Notes: generated by a model from the letters alone, not told the origin. A DNA stretch of 64,000 nucleotides from Leishmania donovani (GCF_000227135.1 NC_018232.1:187324-251323), one strand, 5' to 3'. Positions 49,569-60,373 are shown, counted from the stretch's first letter. Made by a program: numbers and translations.

Positions 49569-52500
49569 ATGCCGTCCTCCCCCTCTTACGCGGCGTACCT
49601 ACGTGAGGTGGCGAGGGAAGTGAACGCCACCATTGCCCCGGGCACCCTCACGGCGTGCCTCACTACATCCACTGCTGCGGTCGTTGCTGCTCGCACGACC
49701 GTGATGGTGCCGACGTCGCGGCTATCGAGGTCTAGACGCCAGAGGGCTTGCTACGCTGGCCACGACCACACCAGCGGTAGCGCCAACACCAGCCGCAGCA
49801 GCGCTCCTCACACAACGGATCTGTATGGGGGCTCCTACGCGTACGACTACGTGCAGGTGCCGGCGATGGGAACCCTCAGCAGCGCCGGCGCGGTGCAGCT
49901 CTATCGATGCTGGCGGCGGCGGCAGCAGAAGCAGCAGCGGCGCGTGGATGCCCACATGCCGCGCAGCTCCCGCAGCGCCCGCACAGCTGCTGTGCATCCG
50001 TCCTCGTTCTCGCACACCACCAGTCACCTCACAACAGGCACAGCCAAGCAGGACCGCGAGCGCGACGTCGACGTGGATGTCATGCAGCGCTCTTTCCAGC
50101 GCCTGTACGCGGCGATGCAGGATGAGGGCCGTCGTCAAGGCCATGATACCGTCACCACCGAAAGAGTCGCCCACGCCTCACACTCCGTCCCCTGCTCGCC
50201 GCAGCGGCGAAGTCGCAGCTGTCCCACGCGCTCACAGCGGCGCCATATGCACACCGCGTCTCCGCAGGCATTGGACGGTGCCGCTGCGGCCATTCGCGTC
50301 CCCCCCATGGACTTTGACAGTGACAGCATCATCGTCATCGACGACGGCGACAACCGCCATCGTTCCGGCACAAAGTCGGTGAAGGCAGAGAAGAAGTCCG
50401 TGAAGACGCAGGAGAGTCCGCGGCCTACGGCGGGGTCGACAGCGGCTAGTGTGAAGGTCGTGTCGCCTGCGCTTACCAGCACAGACACCTCCGCGATCAC
50501 CTCCAGCCCCTCGAAGCCGTCCACCTCGTCCTCGCGGTCATGCTCGCCGCCACGGCAGCCTCGGGCGCAGCGGCACCAGTGCCCCAACTGCTGTCGCCGA
50601 TGCGACTCGTGTGACTGCATCGTCCTACCGTGTCCGGTGAACGCTCGTGAGCACCGCTCTCGCGGTGCGGTGGCCGATGCCGCTCATGGCAGGTGTCACG
50701 CGCACTCCTCGCCGGCGCGAGGTCGTTGGTTGTCGTCCGCCGATTGTGCGGCCACGAACAAGGACGGCGCACCAGCGGCATCGAAGACGGCGACTGTGGA
50801 CTCCCCGCGCCTGCAGTGGCCGGGTCAGTTACCTGCGACACCCTCTCGACGCCCGTCGCCACAGCAGCTGTCCTCACCAGAGGTACGGTGCCACTCTACC
50901 AGACGTGCGCGTCACAGGAGGCGGCGGCAGTCGCCCGCCCACGACAAGCATCACTGCCGTCATGATCGACGTGTTGACCGCAGTTGCGGTGCGCACCGCA
51001 GAGAAAAGTCGACCTCTGCGGGCGCGGTGGCCGCTGTGTCGTCCACACACGGCCGCGTGGATCACGGGAAGGGCGAGGCGGTTCTCCGCGACATCGCCAC
51101 GCGCACGTGCACGTGCTACTGGGCGGAGTTCTCCGGCTTTACGATGGCGGTGAACCCTGCCTCGCATGTCGCTGACTGCCCATACCAAGCGCACGACGCC
51201 CTCTACGCCGAGGTAATGCTGGAGAGCAAGGCCGACGACGGCGGCAGCGGTTCTGCCAGCACCTCCTCTCATGGTCGATGCTCCTCCTCTGCCTTCTTGC
51301 GCGGCCGCTGCAACACGCGTGGCAAGCAAAGCAGCTCGAGGCATTACAGGCAGGAATACGACGCCGGCGCGGCGCAGCTCAGGCAGGCACTAGATGACCC
51401 CGAGGCTAGGCGCACGCGCGGCCGCGCCGCCGTCATGGGCTCCACGAAGCGGCGGACGTACATTGAGATAATCATGGACGCGGCGCGCGACGCTCCGCCG
51501 TCACAGCCGCCGCGCTCTGGTAGCCGCCGCAGCAATGCAAAGGCCACGGCAACTTCGTTGGCGGCGAAGCACGACGCCGAGGTCACTGCAGCGGCAGCGC
51601 CACGGCCGCCCACCCCAACGGCTCAGGCTAGCCTGCCGAGTGGGGAAGCGCCAACAAAGGTCGAAGATGAGCCGCAGCAGCAGCTGCCCTCAAATCGGTC
51701 ATCATCAGAGAATGATGCAGCGGCAGCAGCTTCCGACGAAGACAAGGATGGTGCGCCAGCTGCGGAAGACCAGCACGACGAGGCCGGCCGGAGCAGCAGG
51801 GGGAAGAAGCAGCCGCTGCCCAACGATGAGAGCCCCTTGCGAGCCCTCTCCCGCCCGCGCCGCCGCCCCGCCGTCGGGGTGCCAGGCCCCGGATCCTACC
51901 ACGTGGATCTCGCCTACGCGGCCAGCTCCGCAGCGCACGGGATTCGCGGTGCCGCGATCCCGAAGTCGGCCCGCATGCCCGCCGTCAAGTCCGTCACACC
52001 AGGCCCAGGCGCCTACGACGTGTACAAGCGTGAAGAGCGCAAGGCCGTCGCTGCTGGCGGTGCGGCGGCGGCCACCACCGATGGGGACGCTACGGACGGC
52101 AAGGATGCAGACACCACTCCAACCGCGGGAAAGCAAGTGATAGGCAAAGGCGTCGTCTTCGCCAGCACCAGTGCTCGACAGCTGCAGTTGCGGTACGGCG
52201 ATGCCTATGTGCACACCTCGACCTGGGCGAAGCGTGCGGCTGCCGTGCCCGGGCCTGGTGCATACAATATCGTCGACGGCGACCGCTACGACCAGAGCAG
52301 GCCGCTCGGTGCGGCACGGACAGGCCACCAGTTTTCCAAGTCCGCTGACGGGGCACACTTTTCTGTTGTTGTCGCCGCCGCCGCTGCAGCAGCAGCAGCA
52401 ACGCCCCTGCGCGCCTCACTCGTCGTGCCGTGGCGCGACTGGGCCGGTGGCGCGTACATCGGTACGACCACATCCGACTTCGTGGCGCACCCGTCCCTGG

Positions 52501-55500
52501 CCGGTGGCAATCGGCGCACTATCGGGCAGACGGTCGCTGCAGACTCATACACAGTCTGTTGCAGCAACACTTCAGCTGCTGTAGCGGCGGCTGCAGCCGC
52601 CACCGACGGCAGTTTGTGGAGGGGTGTCGGCAGCGGCGTAGCCCTGCGCCTGACCAGCCAGCGCTTCCCTATGAAGACGGCAGGTGCACCCGCGGCTGCC
52701 GTGGCCGGAGGACACGACTCGAAGACCGGCCGCACCGGAAACGCAGAAGGCGCCGCTCCGCCACCCGGAGAACCCAGCCCGGCCGCGTACGATGTGGAGC
52801 GCGGGCTGCGGTGGGTGCAGCGTCGTGCGCCCGAGTTGTCTATGACATTCCGCCACGACCGCGGTCCACGAGGACCGCTCCTCTCCGCGGCGGCAGCTGC
52901 CGATGACGACACCCTTGCTAGCGCAGTCGGCAGCAGTGCACCGCGAATGGCGCTGCCACCTTTATCGCCCCTGCTCAGCGACGACGTCAGCTTCAGCCCT
53001 GGGCCTGGCACGTACGACGTGCGCGGCGTCGACGTGTGGCGCATGCGGCGCAGTCCGCAGTGGTCCTTCGGCACCGCGGCGCGACACGCCCCGAGCGCGG
53101 CAGTATCAGTGAGTGCCGTCGCGGAGGGCACAAACGACTTGAATGGCCGGGCCCTGCACGCCGTCGACCATCCTGGCCCTGGCGCCTACGATACGGAGGC
53201 CGGCTATCGCGCATTGCAGCGCTCCGCGGCGAGCGCGCTCATCTGCACAGCACCGCGGCTCACTGTCGACGGCAGCCACCGCGCCGGTGTCCAGATCAGC
53301 GCAGCCACGGCTGGCGACACGGTTGATGGCGCGCGTGCAGGCCCAGGCACCTACGATGTGGAGAGCGGCTACAAGGTGGTGCGCGAGAGCATCAAGGGTG
53401 GAGTTATCCCGCGCGCCGGGGCGGATGCGCGGGCAAAGGTCGAGGGCGAAGAGGTGCAGGACGGCGGGCCGGGCCCTGGTGCGTACACGCTGCCGGCTCT
53501 GCCGCCGAGCGGTCCCACCGCGTACCTCGGCATGAGCGCGCCGCGCTTCCCGAATGAACAGGCGCTGGCGGCCACGGAGGGCAATAGTGGAGGGCAAGGA
53601 GCAGCAGCAGCGGCAGCAGCCAACGGGCGCCCGCACCACCCCAGCACTGCCCTCTTCCTTGCCCATCTAGCTACCCCCGGTCCTGGCGACTATGACGTCG
53701 ACGCCGCCACGAGCCTCGTGAACCGCCCGGGCGCTATCATCGGCCGCGCCCCGCGAGTCTCGCTGCTCGTGCCGACTGGAGCAACCTCTGCGAATGTAGG
53801 TCCTGGCAGCTACATGCTGCCCGCACTGCCGGCTGGCCGAGGTGCCGTAATGTCCACCGCGCGTGCCGTCGCCACCGCCGAAACGGGCGAGGCGGCAGAG
53901 CGGCCAGGTCCTGGGCTCTACGACCCCGTGGACATGCGTGCGTCGTCCACGCGCACCTTCTCGCTTGCTCGCACGGGCGCGCGCTTCCCCTGCAGCGACG
54001 CACGCGTTACCGACGCTCCGGGCCCTTGTGCGTACGACCTGCCTGCGGTGCCTATGACCCGCGGCGTCGTCTTCGACACGGCGCCTCGCTTTTCGCGCAG
54101 CAGCGGCGGCCAGAGCACCGACGGTGTCGGCCCTGGTGCGTACGAGGTGGTGGACCTCAGCCCACCTGTGCGGAGCGCGGTGATGGGCTCTGCAGTGGCA
54201 CGTCCGGATCTGGAGCGAAAGGATGGCAACGGCGGCGGCCCTGGTGCCTACAGCCCCCAGTACGCTCAAGTCGAGAAAAACGCACCGCGGGTGGTGCTGG
54301 CTCGCGCTCCTGCAGGACGAGGCGCCGCCGACTACTACGCGAGCGGTGACGCGTCGATGCCGTCCCACGAGCAGCGCGCCGGTGCCGGCTCCGAGCTGGG
54401 ACCAGGGCAGTACGACCCACAGTACCCGTCCGACGTAGTGCAGGCAGGACGTGGCTACACCTTCGGCTCTGCCCCTCGCGCCGCCGCCGTGGCAGGCGCC
54501 GTGGATGGGCCGGGCCCCGGTGCCTACGAAGTGCGGATGACGCGGGACGGTCGATTGGTGGACGGCGGCGACGGCAGTGGCGCGGCGGGCTTTGGCACTG
54601 CGCCGCGGTTGGCAGAGGCGGGCGCCTCAGCGACGATGCCCGCAGGCCCGGGACCTGGAGCGTACATGCCGGAGGCGTACACCGACATGAGCGCCGGCTT
54701 TGGCTGCGGAGCGCTCTCTCCGGCGGTCCGCATTGGAAGCGCTCCGCGGATCGTCGGCGACGACGCACGCGCGGCTGCGGACGTGCCGGGCCCCGGGGCG
54801 TACGAGCCGAATCCCTGTGTGCTGTATCCAACGGTCCCGTCCATCAGCTTCCCGCGCGCCGACTCTGCCCACGCCCTTGGCGACACCGATACCCCGGGGC
54901 CAGGCGCCTACGTCACAACGGGGTTCGCAGCCGCGCGTGCGGCCCAGTTTGGGTGTGCACCTCGGTTCTCAGAGGGCAGCGTTGGTGGTCTCGCTGCATA
55001 TGCGCGCAACGGCGCTGAGGGCGCTGCGAGCGTGCCCGGCCCCAACGCCTACTCGCCGAACGACGCTGCGATTCGCCCAGCACGGTCGGCGCACCGCTTC
55101 GGGACAGCGGCCCGCCTAGCCAACACTGTCGGGGAGGCCGCCGAGGCGGACGGCGTCGGTCCTGGCGCCTATGATGTCGAGGCGGGCCTGGCACACAGCT
55201 CGCAGGGGCCAGCCGCCGCCGCCTACAGCTTTCCACGTGCTGGCGGCAGTGGTGATTATATTGGCAACCCGAGTGTGGGGGGTACAGCAGCTGGCGGGGT
55301 GGCGGAGTCTCCGGGCCCGGGAGCGTACAGCGTGGAGGCCGCCTACCGAGCCACGCTGCCCCGCGTCGCCACCGCCATCCTCTCCGGTGGTGAGGCGAGC
55401 GGCGTCAACGGCGTTCGCGGCAACGACAAAGGCGAAGCGTCCTCCCCAGGACCTGGCGCGTACCATCTGCCTCCTTTCTTTCCTGAAGGCCCGCAGTGGG

Positions 55501-57869
55501 GGTTCGGCACCTCGATGAGGAGTGCAGCCGCAGACGCGACTGATGGATCATCAGCCCTCGCGACCGCCTCGCCAGGCCCAGGCGAGTACGCCGTACCGGC
55601 TCCTGCGCCGCTGCATAGCGGCTCGTCGTTCCCGAAAGCAGAGACAGCTTCGCCGACAGGCGACGCCACCTTGCCTGGGCCTGGGACGTACAACGTGGTG
55701 GATGCTGCGGTGCGACCATCCGCGCCTGGCGTGCGCTTCGGGACCGCAGCGCGGTACGCCTGCGCCGACGTGTCTGTCGGCGACGTCGACACTGCGGCGG
55801 TCGGCGTTCACGACGGTGGCGTGCCGTGGACGCCAGGTCCGGGTGCATACTCGCCGAATGTGAATGCCTCCTCTACTTCGCGTTCTACCCGGGCCGGTCC
55901 GACCTTCTCGCAGGCGCCACGCATGGCGCTGTCTGCGTCGGCGGATGCTGTGGAATGGGGTGCAGGGGCGCAGGGGGACAACATCGGCCCAGGCACTTAC
56001 GATCTTCATGGCGATATGGCAGCCAGTACAGCAGCGGCGCACCGTTTCGGCACCGCACCGCGCATGCCGCCCGCCACCGCACCTGGTGCTGCCACTAAAG
56101 GCGATGTTGGGCCTGGCAGCTACATGATCGAGGCAGCGGATGCACAGGTGCTGCCTCGTGCGCCAACCCACACCATGGCGCCGCCCGCGCCGCACGCACC
56201 ACGACCACAGGAGCCGCGACCGGGCCCGGGGAGCTACGAGTATCCGGTCGCCGTCCAAGAGCACCGGCGCTCGGCGCTGGTGCTGGGTCGCCACGGCGAC
56301 TCGATGGACATCACACGCGACACGCCGGGTCCAGGAGCGTACGACACAGATACCGCGTACACCTCCACTCAGGTAGCACGGCAGCCGGGCGGGTTCACCA
56401 TGCAAGGACGTCCGGCAGCGTCGATGCCAGTGGGGTTGGCCGGGGGGCCTGGGCCAGGCTCGTATAGCGCCGGTGCCTCCGCAGCATCGGCGGCTGCAGC
56501 GCACCGCTTTGGCACGGCCCCACGGATGCTGAGCGCCGCGAACGGCAACGCTGGTGTCGGCCCTGGCGCCTACGACCTCCCAGCGCCGCCCGCCATTCGA
56601 CAGCCGGTGAGCTTCACGCAAGCGCCACGGGAGATGGTCGTGGGCTCGCACGAAGGCAACACCGACGACCTGCACAGCGGAGACATGCGTGGTGGCCTTG
56701 TCGGTGGCGGCACCCCCGGGCCAGGGTCGTACGACGTTGGGAGTGCCATCGACTGCACACATATGGGAGGACGGGGCCCGAGCTTTACGATTCCGCGTGG
56801 GCCGCGGCCGGTGCTGCGCAGTGGGGACGTCGACGCCTCCCCGCTCGTGGGGCCAGGCACGTACAGCCCTGTCGACCCGACGTCGCACCACCACGGCGGC
56901 GGCGGTGGCAGCAGCACCAACGGCCCTTCCGCAGCCTTCGGTCTGGCAGAGCGTGCCGTGAACAACATCCAGAGCGGCAGTGACGCACCCGGCCCAGGCA
57001 CGTATGACCCCCACCGCCCTAGCCTCGCCAGCGGAGCCGGGATCGGGCCGTCCTTCGGCTCCGCGGTGCGGATGGACGACGTGGGTGGTGCGGCGTTGGC
57101 AGCTACTCCCGGCCCCGGCACCTACGCGGTGGCGCCCTCCTTCAAGGCAACTTCGGCTACCGGATCAGCGCCGGCGCAGCGCTTCGGCACCGCGAAGCGG
57201 CCATCGGCGGTGCTGAACGAAAACCCGGGCCCTGGCAGCTACGCTGTCGCCGGCTACGACGCTGCCACCTGCGGTGCCGCGACGGCGCCGTCGTTTGGGC
57301 ATGCGGAGCCGCGACCACACCTGGCATGCTGCGGCTTGGACACCCCTGGGCCAGGGGCCTACTACCGCGCAAGCAACCTCGACGGCACATCGACTGCCGC
57401 AGGCCCAAGTTTCGGCTTTGGCGAGAGGATGAGGGCGGTAGCAGGTACAGCTACTCCAGGCCCCGGCACCTACTATAGAGACTCAGCGGCGTCGGTAGCG
57501 GCGGGTGTGGTGGAAGGCAGAGGTGCCAGCTTCGGGTTTGGCGAGCGGACCTCTCCGGTGCTGAACAACTACCCCGGGCCTGGCACCTACTTCCGAGGTG
57601 CCGGCCTCGCAGCCGACGTGGCAGCGCTGCGCGGGCCGTTGTTTGGCACGGGCGAGCGTCACGACCCAAAACTAAACAGCAACCCCGGCCCAGGAACCTA
57701 CTTCAGGGATACACTGCCCGCAGCCGCCAGCGCCGCCCAACCACGGCCGCGACGACCCACGGCGGCAGACACGCTGCGAAAGCTTGCCAGCGTCGGGTAT
57801 CCGACGCTGGCAAGCAAGACGAAGCCAGCGACCACCACCACAGCCACCGACAGCCGCAGCACTGGGTGA
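49569..57869 (+). CDS. Giant sperm-tail PG-rich repeat (STPGR/SHIPPO) protein with Cys-rich N-terminal region
   Basis: The 2766-residue product has two parts. Residues 1 to about 770 are mostly disordered but hold a Cys cluster (CPNCCRRCDSCDC, about 337-350), a second Cys segment (CTCYWAEFSGF, about 513) and a short conserved-looking block KRRTYIEIIMDAA (about 626). From about 771 to the end I count about 41 copies of the PGPGxY unit, each followed by a variable stretch that often ends in a FGTAPR-type motif. One copy (near 52770) is degenerate (SPAAYDV), and another reads PGPCAY. This is the SHIPPO/STPGR repeat of ciliary proteins such as ODF3/CIMAP, many of which lie in or on doublet microtubules. 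A flagellar microtubule-associated role is therefore likely. A perfect 15-bp hairpin lies near the 3' end of the gene. Confidence 0.88.
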   Translation: MPSSPSYAAYLREVAREVNATIAPGTLTACLTTSTAAVVAARTTVMVPTSRLSRSRRQRACYAGHDHTSGSANTSRSSAPHTTDLYGGSYAYDYVQVPAMGTLSSAGAVQLYRCWRRRQQKQQRRVDAHMPRSSRSARTAAVHPSSFSHTTSHLTTGTAKQDRERDVDVDVMQRSFQRLYAAMQDEGRRQGHDTVTTERVAHASHSVPCSPQRRSRSCPTRSQRRHMHTASPQALDGAAAAIRVPPMDFDSDSIIVIDDGDNRHRSGTKSVKAEKKSVKTQESPRPTAGSTAASVKVVSPALTSTDTSAITSSPSKPSTSSSRSCSPPRQPRAQRHQCPNCCRRCDSCDCIVLPCPVNAREHRSRGAVADAAHGRCHAHSSPARGRWLSSADCAATNKDGAPAASKTATVDSPRLQWPGQLPATPSRRPSPQQLSSPEVRCHSTRRARHRRRRQSPAHDKHHCRHDRRVDRSCGAHRREKSTSAGAVAAVSSTHGRVDHGKGEAVLRDIATRTCTCYWAEFSGFTMAVNPASHVADCPYQAHDALYAEVMLESKADDGGSGSASTSSHGRCSSSAFLRGRCNTRGKQSSSRHYRQEYDAGAAQLRQALDDPEARRTRGRAAVMGSTKRRTYIEIIMDAARDAPPSQPPRSGSRRSNAKATATSLAAKHDAEVTAAAAPRPPTPTAQASLPSGEAPTKVEDEPQQQLPSNRSSSENDAAAAASDEDKDGAPAAEDQHDEAGRSSRGKKQPLPNDESPLRALSRPRRRPAVGVPGPGSYHVDLAYAASSAAHGIRGAAIPKSARMPAVKSVTPGPGAYDVYKREERKAVAAGGAAAATTDGDATDGKDADTTPTAGKQVIGKGVVFASTSARQLQLRYGDAYVHTSTWAKRAAAVPGPGAYNIVDGDRYDQSRPLGAARTGHQFSKSADGAHFSVVVAAAAAAAAATPLRASLVVPWRDWAGGAYIGTTTSDFVAHPSLAGGNRRTIGQTVAADSYTVCCSNTSAAVAAAAAATDGSLWRGVGSGVALRLTSQRFPMKTAGAPAAAVAGGHDSKTGRTGNAEGAAPPPGEPSPAAYDVERGLRWVQRRAPELSMTFRHDRGPRGPLLSAAAAADDDTLASAVGSSAPRMALPPLSPLLSDDVSFSPGPGTYDVRGVDVWRMRRSPQWSFGTAARHAPSAAVSVSAVAEGTNDLNGRALHAVDHPGPGAYDTEAGYRALQRSAASALICTAPRLTVDGSHRAGVQISAATAGDTVDGARAGPGTYDVESGYKVVRESIKGGVIPRAGADARAKVEGEEVQDGGPGPGAYTLPALPPSGPTAYLGMSAPRFPNEQALAATEGNSGGQGAAAAAAANGRPHHPSTALFLAHLATPGPGDYDVDAATSLVNRPGAIIGRAPRVSLLVPTGATSANVGPGSYMLPALPAGRGAVMSTARAVATAETGEAAERPGPGLYDPVDMRASSTRTFSLARTGARFPCSDARVTDAPGPCAYDLPAVPMTRGVVFDTAPRFSRSSGGQSTDGVGPGAYEVVDLSPPVRSAVMGSAVARPDLERKDGNGGGPGAYSPQYAQVEKNAPRVVLARAPAGRGAADYYASGDASMPSHEQRAGAGSELGPGQYDPQYPSDVVQAGRGYTFGSAPRAAAVAGAVDGPGPGAYEVRMTRDGRLVDGGDGSGAAGFGTAPRLAEAGASATMPAGPGPGAYMPEAYTDMSAGFGCGALSPAVRIGSAPRIVGDDARAAADVPGPGAYEPNPCVLYPTVPSISFPRADSAHALGDTDTPGPGAYVTTGFAAARAAQFGCAPRFSEGSVGGLAAYARNGAEGAASVPGPNAYSPNDAAIRPARSAHRFGTAARLANTVGEAAEADGVGPGAYDVEAGLAHSSQGPAAAAYSFPRAGGSGDYIGNPSVGGTAAGGVAESPGPGAYSVEAAYRATLPRVATAILSGGEASGVNGVRGNDKGEASSPGPGAYHLPPFFPEGPQWGFGTSMRSAAADATDGSSALATASPGPGEYAVPAPAPLHSGSSFPKAETASPTGDATLPGPGTYNVVDAAVRPSAPGVRFGTAARYACADVSVGDVDTAAVGVHDGGVPWTPGPGAYSPNVNASSTSRSTRAGPTFSQAPRMALSASADAVEWGAGAQGDNIGPGTYDLHGDMAASTAAAHRFGTAPRMPPATAPGAATKGDVGPGSYMIEAADAQVLPRAPTHTMAPPAPHAPRPQEPRPGPGSYEYPVAVQEHRRSALVLGRHGDSMDITRDTPGPGAYDTDTAYTSTQVARQPGGFTMQGRPAASMPVGLAGGPGPGSYSAGASAASAAAAHRFGTAPRMLSAANGNAGVGPGAYDLPAPPAIRQPVSFTQAPREMVVGSHEGNTDDLHSGDMRGGLVGGGTPGPGSYDVGSAIDCTHMGGRGPSFTIPRGPRPVLRSGDVDASPLVGPGTYSPVDPTSHHHGGGGGSSTNGPSAAFGLAERAVNNIQSGSDAPGPGTYDPHRPSLASGAGIGPSFGSAVRMDDVGGAALAATPGPGTYAVAPSFKATSATGSAPAQRFGTAKRPSAVLNENPGPGSYAVAGYDAATCGAATAPSFGHAEPRPHLACCGLDTPGPGAYYRASNLDGTSTAAGPSFGFGERMRAVAGTATPGPGTYYRDSAASVAAGVVEGRGASFGFGERTSPVLNNYPGPGTYFRGAGLAADVAALRGPLFGTGERHDPKLNSNPGPGTYFRDTLPAAASAAQPRPRRPTAADTLRKLASVGYPTLASKTKPATTTTATDSRSTG
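51880..57716 (+). repeat. Array of about 41 PG-rich (SHIPPO-like) coding repeats
   Basis: Units begin with PGPG(A/S/T)Y or a variant and recur every 35-60 residues in most of the array. Spacing is irregular at the start (about 80 or more residues around the 52000-53000 region). It becomes regular (about 38-41 residues) in the last five units, which share F-G-F-G-ER and (T/Y/N)PGPGTY-(Y/F)-R. I read this as an older diverged array with a younger, more homogeneous 3' end. Confidence 0.85.
57782..57815. repeat. Perfect 15-bp inverted repeat near the 3' end of the PG-rich repeat gene
   Basis: Arms at 57782-57796 and 57801-57815 are exact reverse complements with a 4-nt loop (GTAT). The encoded peptide LASVGYPTLAS is itself nearly symmetric. 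The repeat ends 54 nt before the end of the stop codon. Confidence 0.93.
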
Positions 57870-60373
57870 ATGACGACTTGAAAGACACGCACTCCATCTG
57901 AAATCCGTATATGTGTGCGCCGTCATTGGTCCACGCCCTCGCCCTGCCGCGTGCGTGTGGCAGCATAGAAACAAAAAAAAACGGACGAAACCGATATTGC
58001 ATAGATGTTAAGAGAGAGAGGCGTGTTGTGAGCGAGTGTGTTGGTGCTGGCGCGCCTTCTCTTGTGCATGTTGTTGGCCTTAATGCTTCCTCAGCACCCA
58101 CCAACACCGCCACCATCACCATCACCCGCCTCCAGAATGCTCCACAGCCCCCCCCCCTCCACATACTTCTTCTCGCTCACGTTTTTTTTCGCCGTTGTCG
58201 TTGCATGAGGTCTACGCATGTGTGATGCGTGTCTGTCGAGCGCTGCATGCATTCCGTCTCTACGCCCCAGCAACCGTCGTCACCCCTTCGCACCGGCTCA
58301 CACGCCCTCTCCCTCTCAGCCCCGTCTATCTTGAGGGCAAGCCGTGCCGGCTGAAGAGGAGTGGTGGAGCTGCCATAGCGTTCACGCACTCGTGCTTCTT
58401 CCCCACCCCACGCCGTGAGGTAGGCTTCTCCAGCCTCCGCCTTTCTGCTAGTCTGGGTCATTGATGCCCCGACCGCAGTGACGAAGAGGAATCATGGAGA
58501 CCGAGAAGGAACGGCAGTGGCCCTCAAGAGCCGCATCGATGGGATCCGTAGCGCCGTGTGCTCGCCCTCAACTCCCTCCCTGCTTCTGTCCCCTTGACAG
58601 CCGCGAGGCACGCCTATCCTGCCTCCTCTAATCGCTTGTGGGCCCCACCCACACCTCACACGCCGAAGTACCCTGGCTGCAAGTACTCGCACACACATAT
58701 ATATAGGACGCACTGCCCACACCTCTCGCACCCCATCAAGAGCGAATGGGGCAGTACACACGCGACGAGTGGTCGCTGTAGCGGCGCTGCTTCGCTGCAT
58801 ACCCCCCCCCGATGCCACGCGTCGCGCTCGGTGTACACGTGTGCGGGCTCGGGTCTGGATGGGCGGCCGCACGCTCACGGTCTGCAGACCCCGTGGCGAG
58901 GGGGTCTACCTCGACGAGCGCACCCGCGTCTCCGTGCAGATCTCCCCCCGGGAGCACCCTGGGGGACTTGGCGCCTGAGCCAAGGATGCCGGCTGCAGGA
59001 AGTGCAGGGCCTGTCGACGCAGATGCAGGCAGCGATGGCAGAGCCGGGCTGCGTCTTATACGCAGCCACCACTCCCAGGCTACGGCAGAATACGTGCGCC
59101 TCAGCACGCAGGCCAGCGAAACGCAGTGCCTCGCAGGCAGGGCGAAGGGAGGCATTAGAAGCGAGTCCTCTCACTATCACACCCTGAGTAGAACCACGAA
59201 ACCAAAAGCCACAGCAAACCACCACATATCTGGGGGGTGCTCCCCCACCCCACCCCCGACCCGTGGGACATGCATGTGGACGTGTGTACACACCTGTGCC
59301 GGTCCTCTCTTGCACTGCTCCTCTCCTTCTCTGCCCGTTTTCCATGGTGTGGCCGCCGACAGAACATATCTGCGCTCGCAACCCCCACCACCACCCCCAC
59401 CCTCCGCGCGTTGCTCTCGCGCAAAGGCTTGCACGGGCATATTCCCCACCACCATGACCACCCTCTTGAGGGGCTTGATCGGAGAGCCAGCAGACCTGCA
59501 CAAGACCTACATGGGAGACGCAACACACGACGACAAGGGGGAGGGAGGGAAGGGACGCATTGGTGGCCCTGGCGGCCGTTTCGTTTTTGTGGGTGTTGCA
59601 CGTGTAGCGGTCGCGGCGATGCTGGGAAGCCGCCGCCGCCGCCACCACCGCCGATTCGCCTGTCGAAGTGCGTCTTGCGCGGCTGCCTGCTCCCCTCCTC
59701 CTCTCACCTCATCCGTCTGTAGAGCTCGTCCTTCCTTGCTCTATCTTCATCCTCCACCACCTCCTCCTCTTCCTCCGGCGTCCATGCGCCTCTCTCTGTG
59801 AGCGCGTGCGCGCGTGGGAACGCAGCTCGTGTAACGGCGTTCTCACGCTCTCCCGTTGCCTGCTCGCCGTCGGCACACCATCACCGACCATCAGGCATCA
59901 CTCATCGCCATCACCATCATCATCACGCGCAGCGGTGATCACCGACACGCCCTTGATCTTCTTCCTCGACTGCTTTCTCATCTCCCATCGCTCGCTTTAG
60001 ATTTCGCACGAACATACATGTGCGCCCGCGTGTTTGCTTCATAGACGTGCCCAACTAAAACCACACACAGCCCATCCCACCCTCATCATCCTGCTCACCC
60101 CCCTATCCCTCATTCACCCCCATCATCATCCTGCTCATCTCGTCGCTGTGCGCCTTCCCTTTCTTCTTTCGTAGTTTCTCTTGCTCTTGCTGCTTCGTTG
60201 CTTCACCAAGGGCTGCAGTCGGGAGGAAGGGAAGGAGGCCTTCACGCGCGTGTGCGTGGGTTACAAGGTGTGTGTGTGTGTTCGCCCCCGTGCGTCGCAG
60301 AGGCATCACTGCGTCTTGCTCACGCTCTACTCCGTGACCTCCCCCCTGCACTGTGCACCAGAGACGCACGCCC
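57870..60373 (+). other. Long intergenic region with possible retroposon remnant and splice acceptor (60153-60210)
   Basis: About 2.5 kb with no gene I can support. The stretch 58850-59200 is GC-rich and non-repetitive, and reads through in several frames on both strands, so it may be an old mobile-element fragment. A short TATATA run lies near 58697. A pyrimidine tract at 60153-60204, with an internal AG at 60173, is followed by an AG at 60209-60210, giving a 5' UTR of about 163 nt for the next gene. Confidence 0.5.

Noticed and set aside
55551..57014. Long minus-strand open frame (487 codons) opposite the PG-rich repeat array
   Set aside because: It is the mirror of the repeated coding sequence; its own repeats are by-products of the PGPG codons.
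58812..59801. 329-codon + strand open frame after the PG-rich repeat gene
   Set aside because: Composition is random-looking, a minus-strand frame is open over the same DNA, and no splice signal precedes it closely. Reported only as a possible element remnant.
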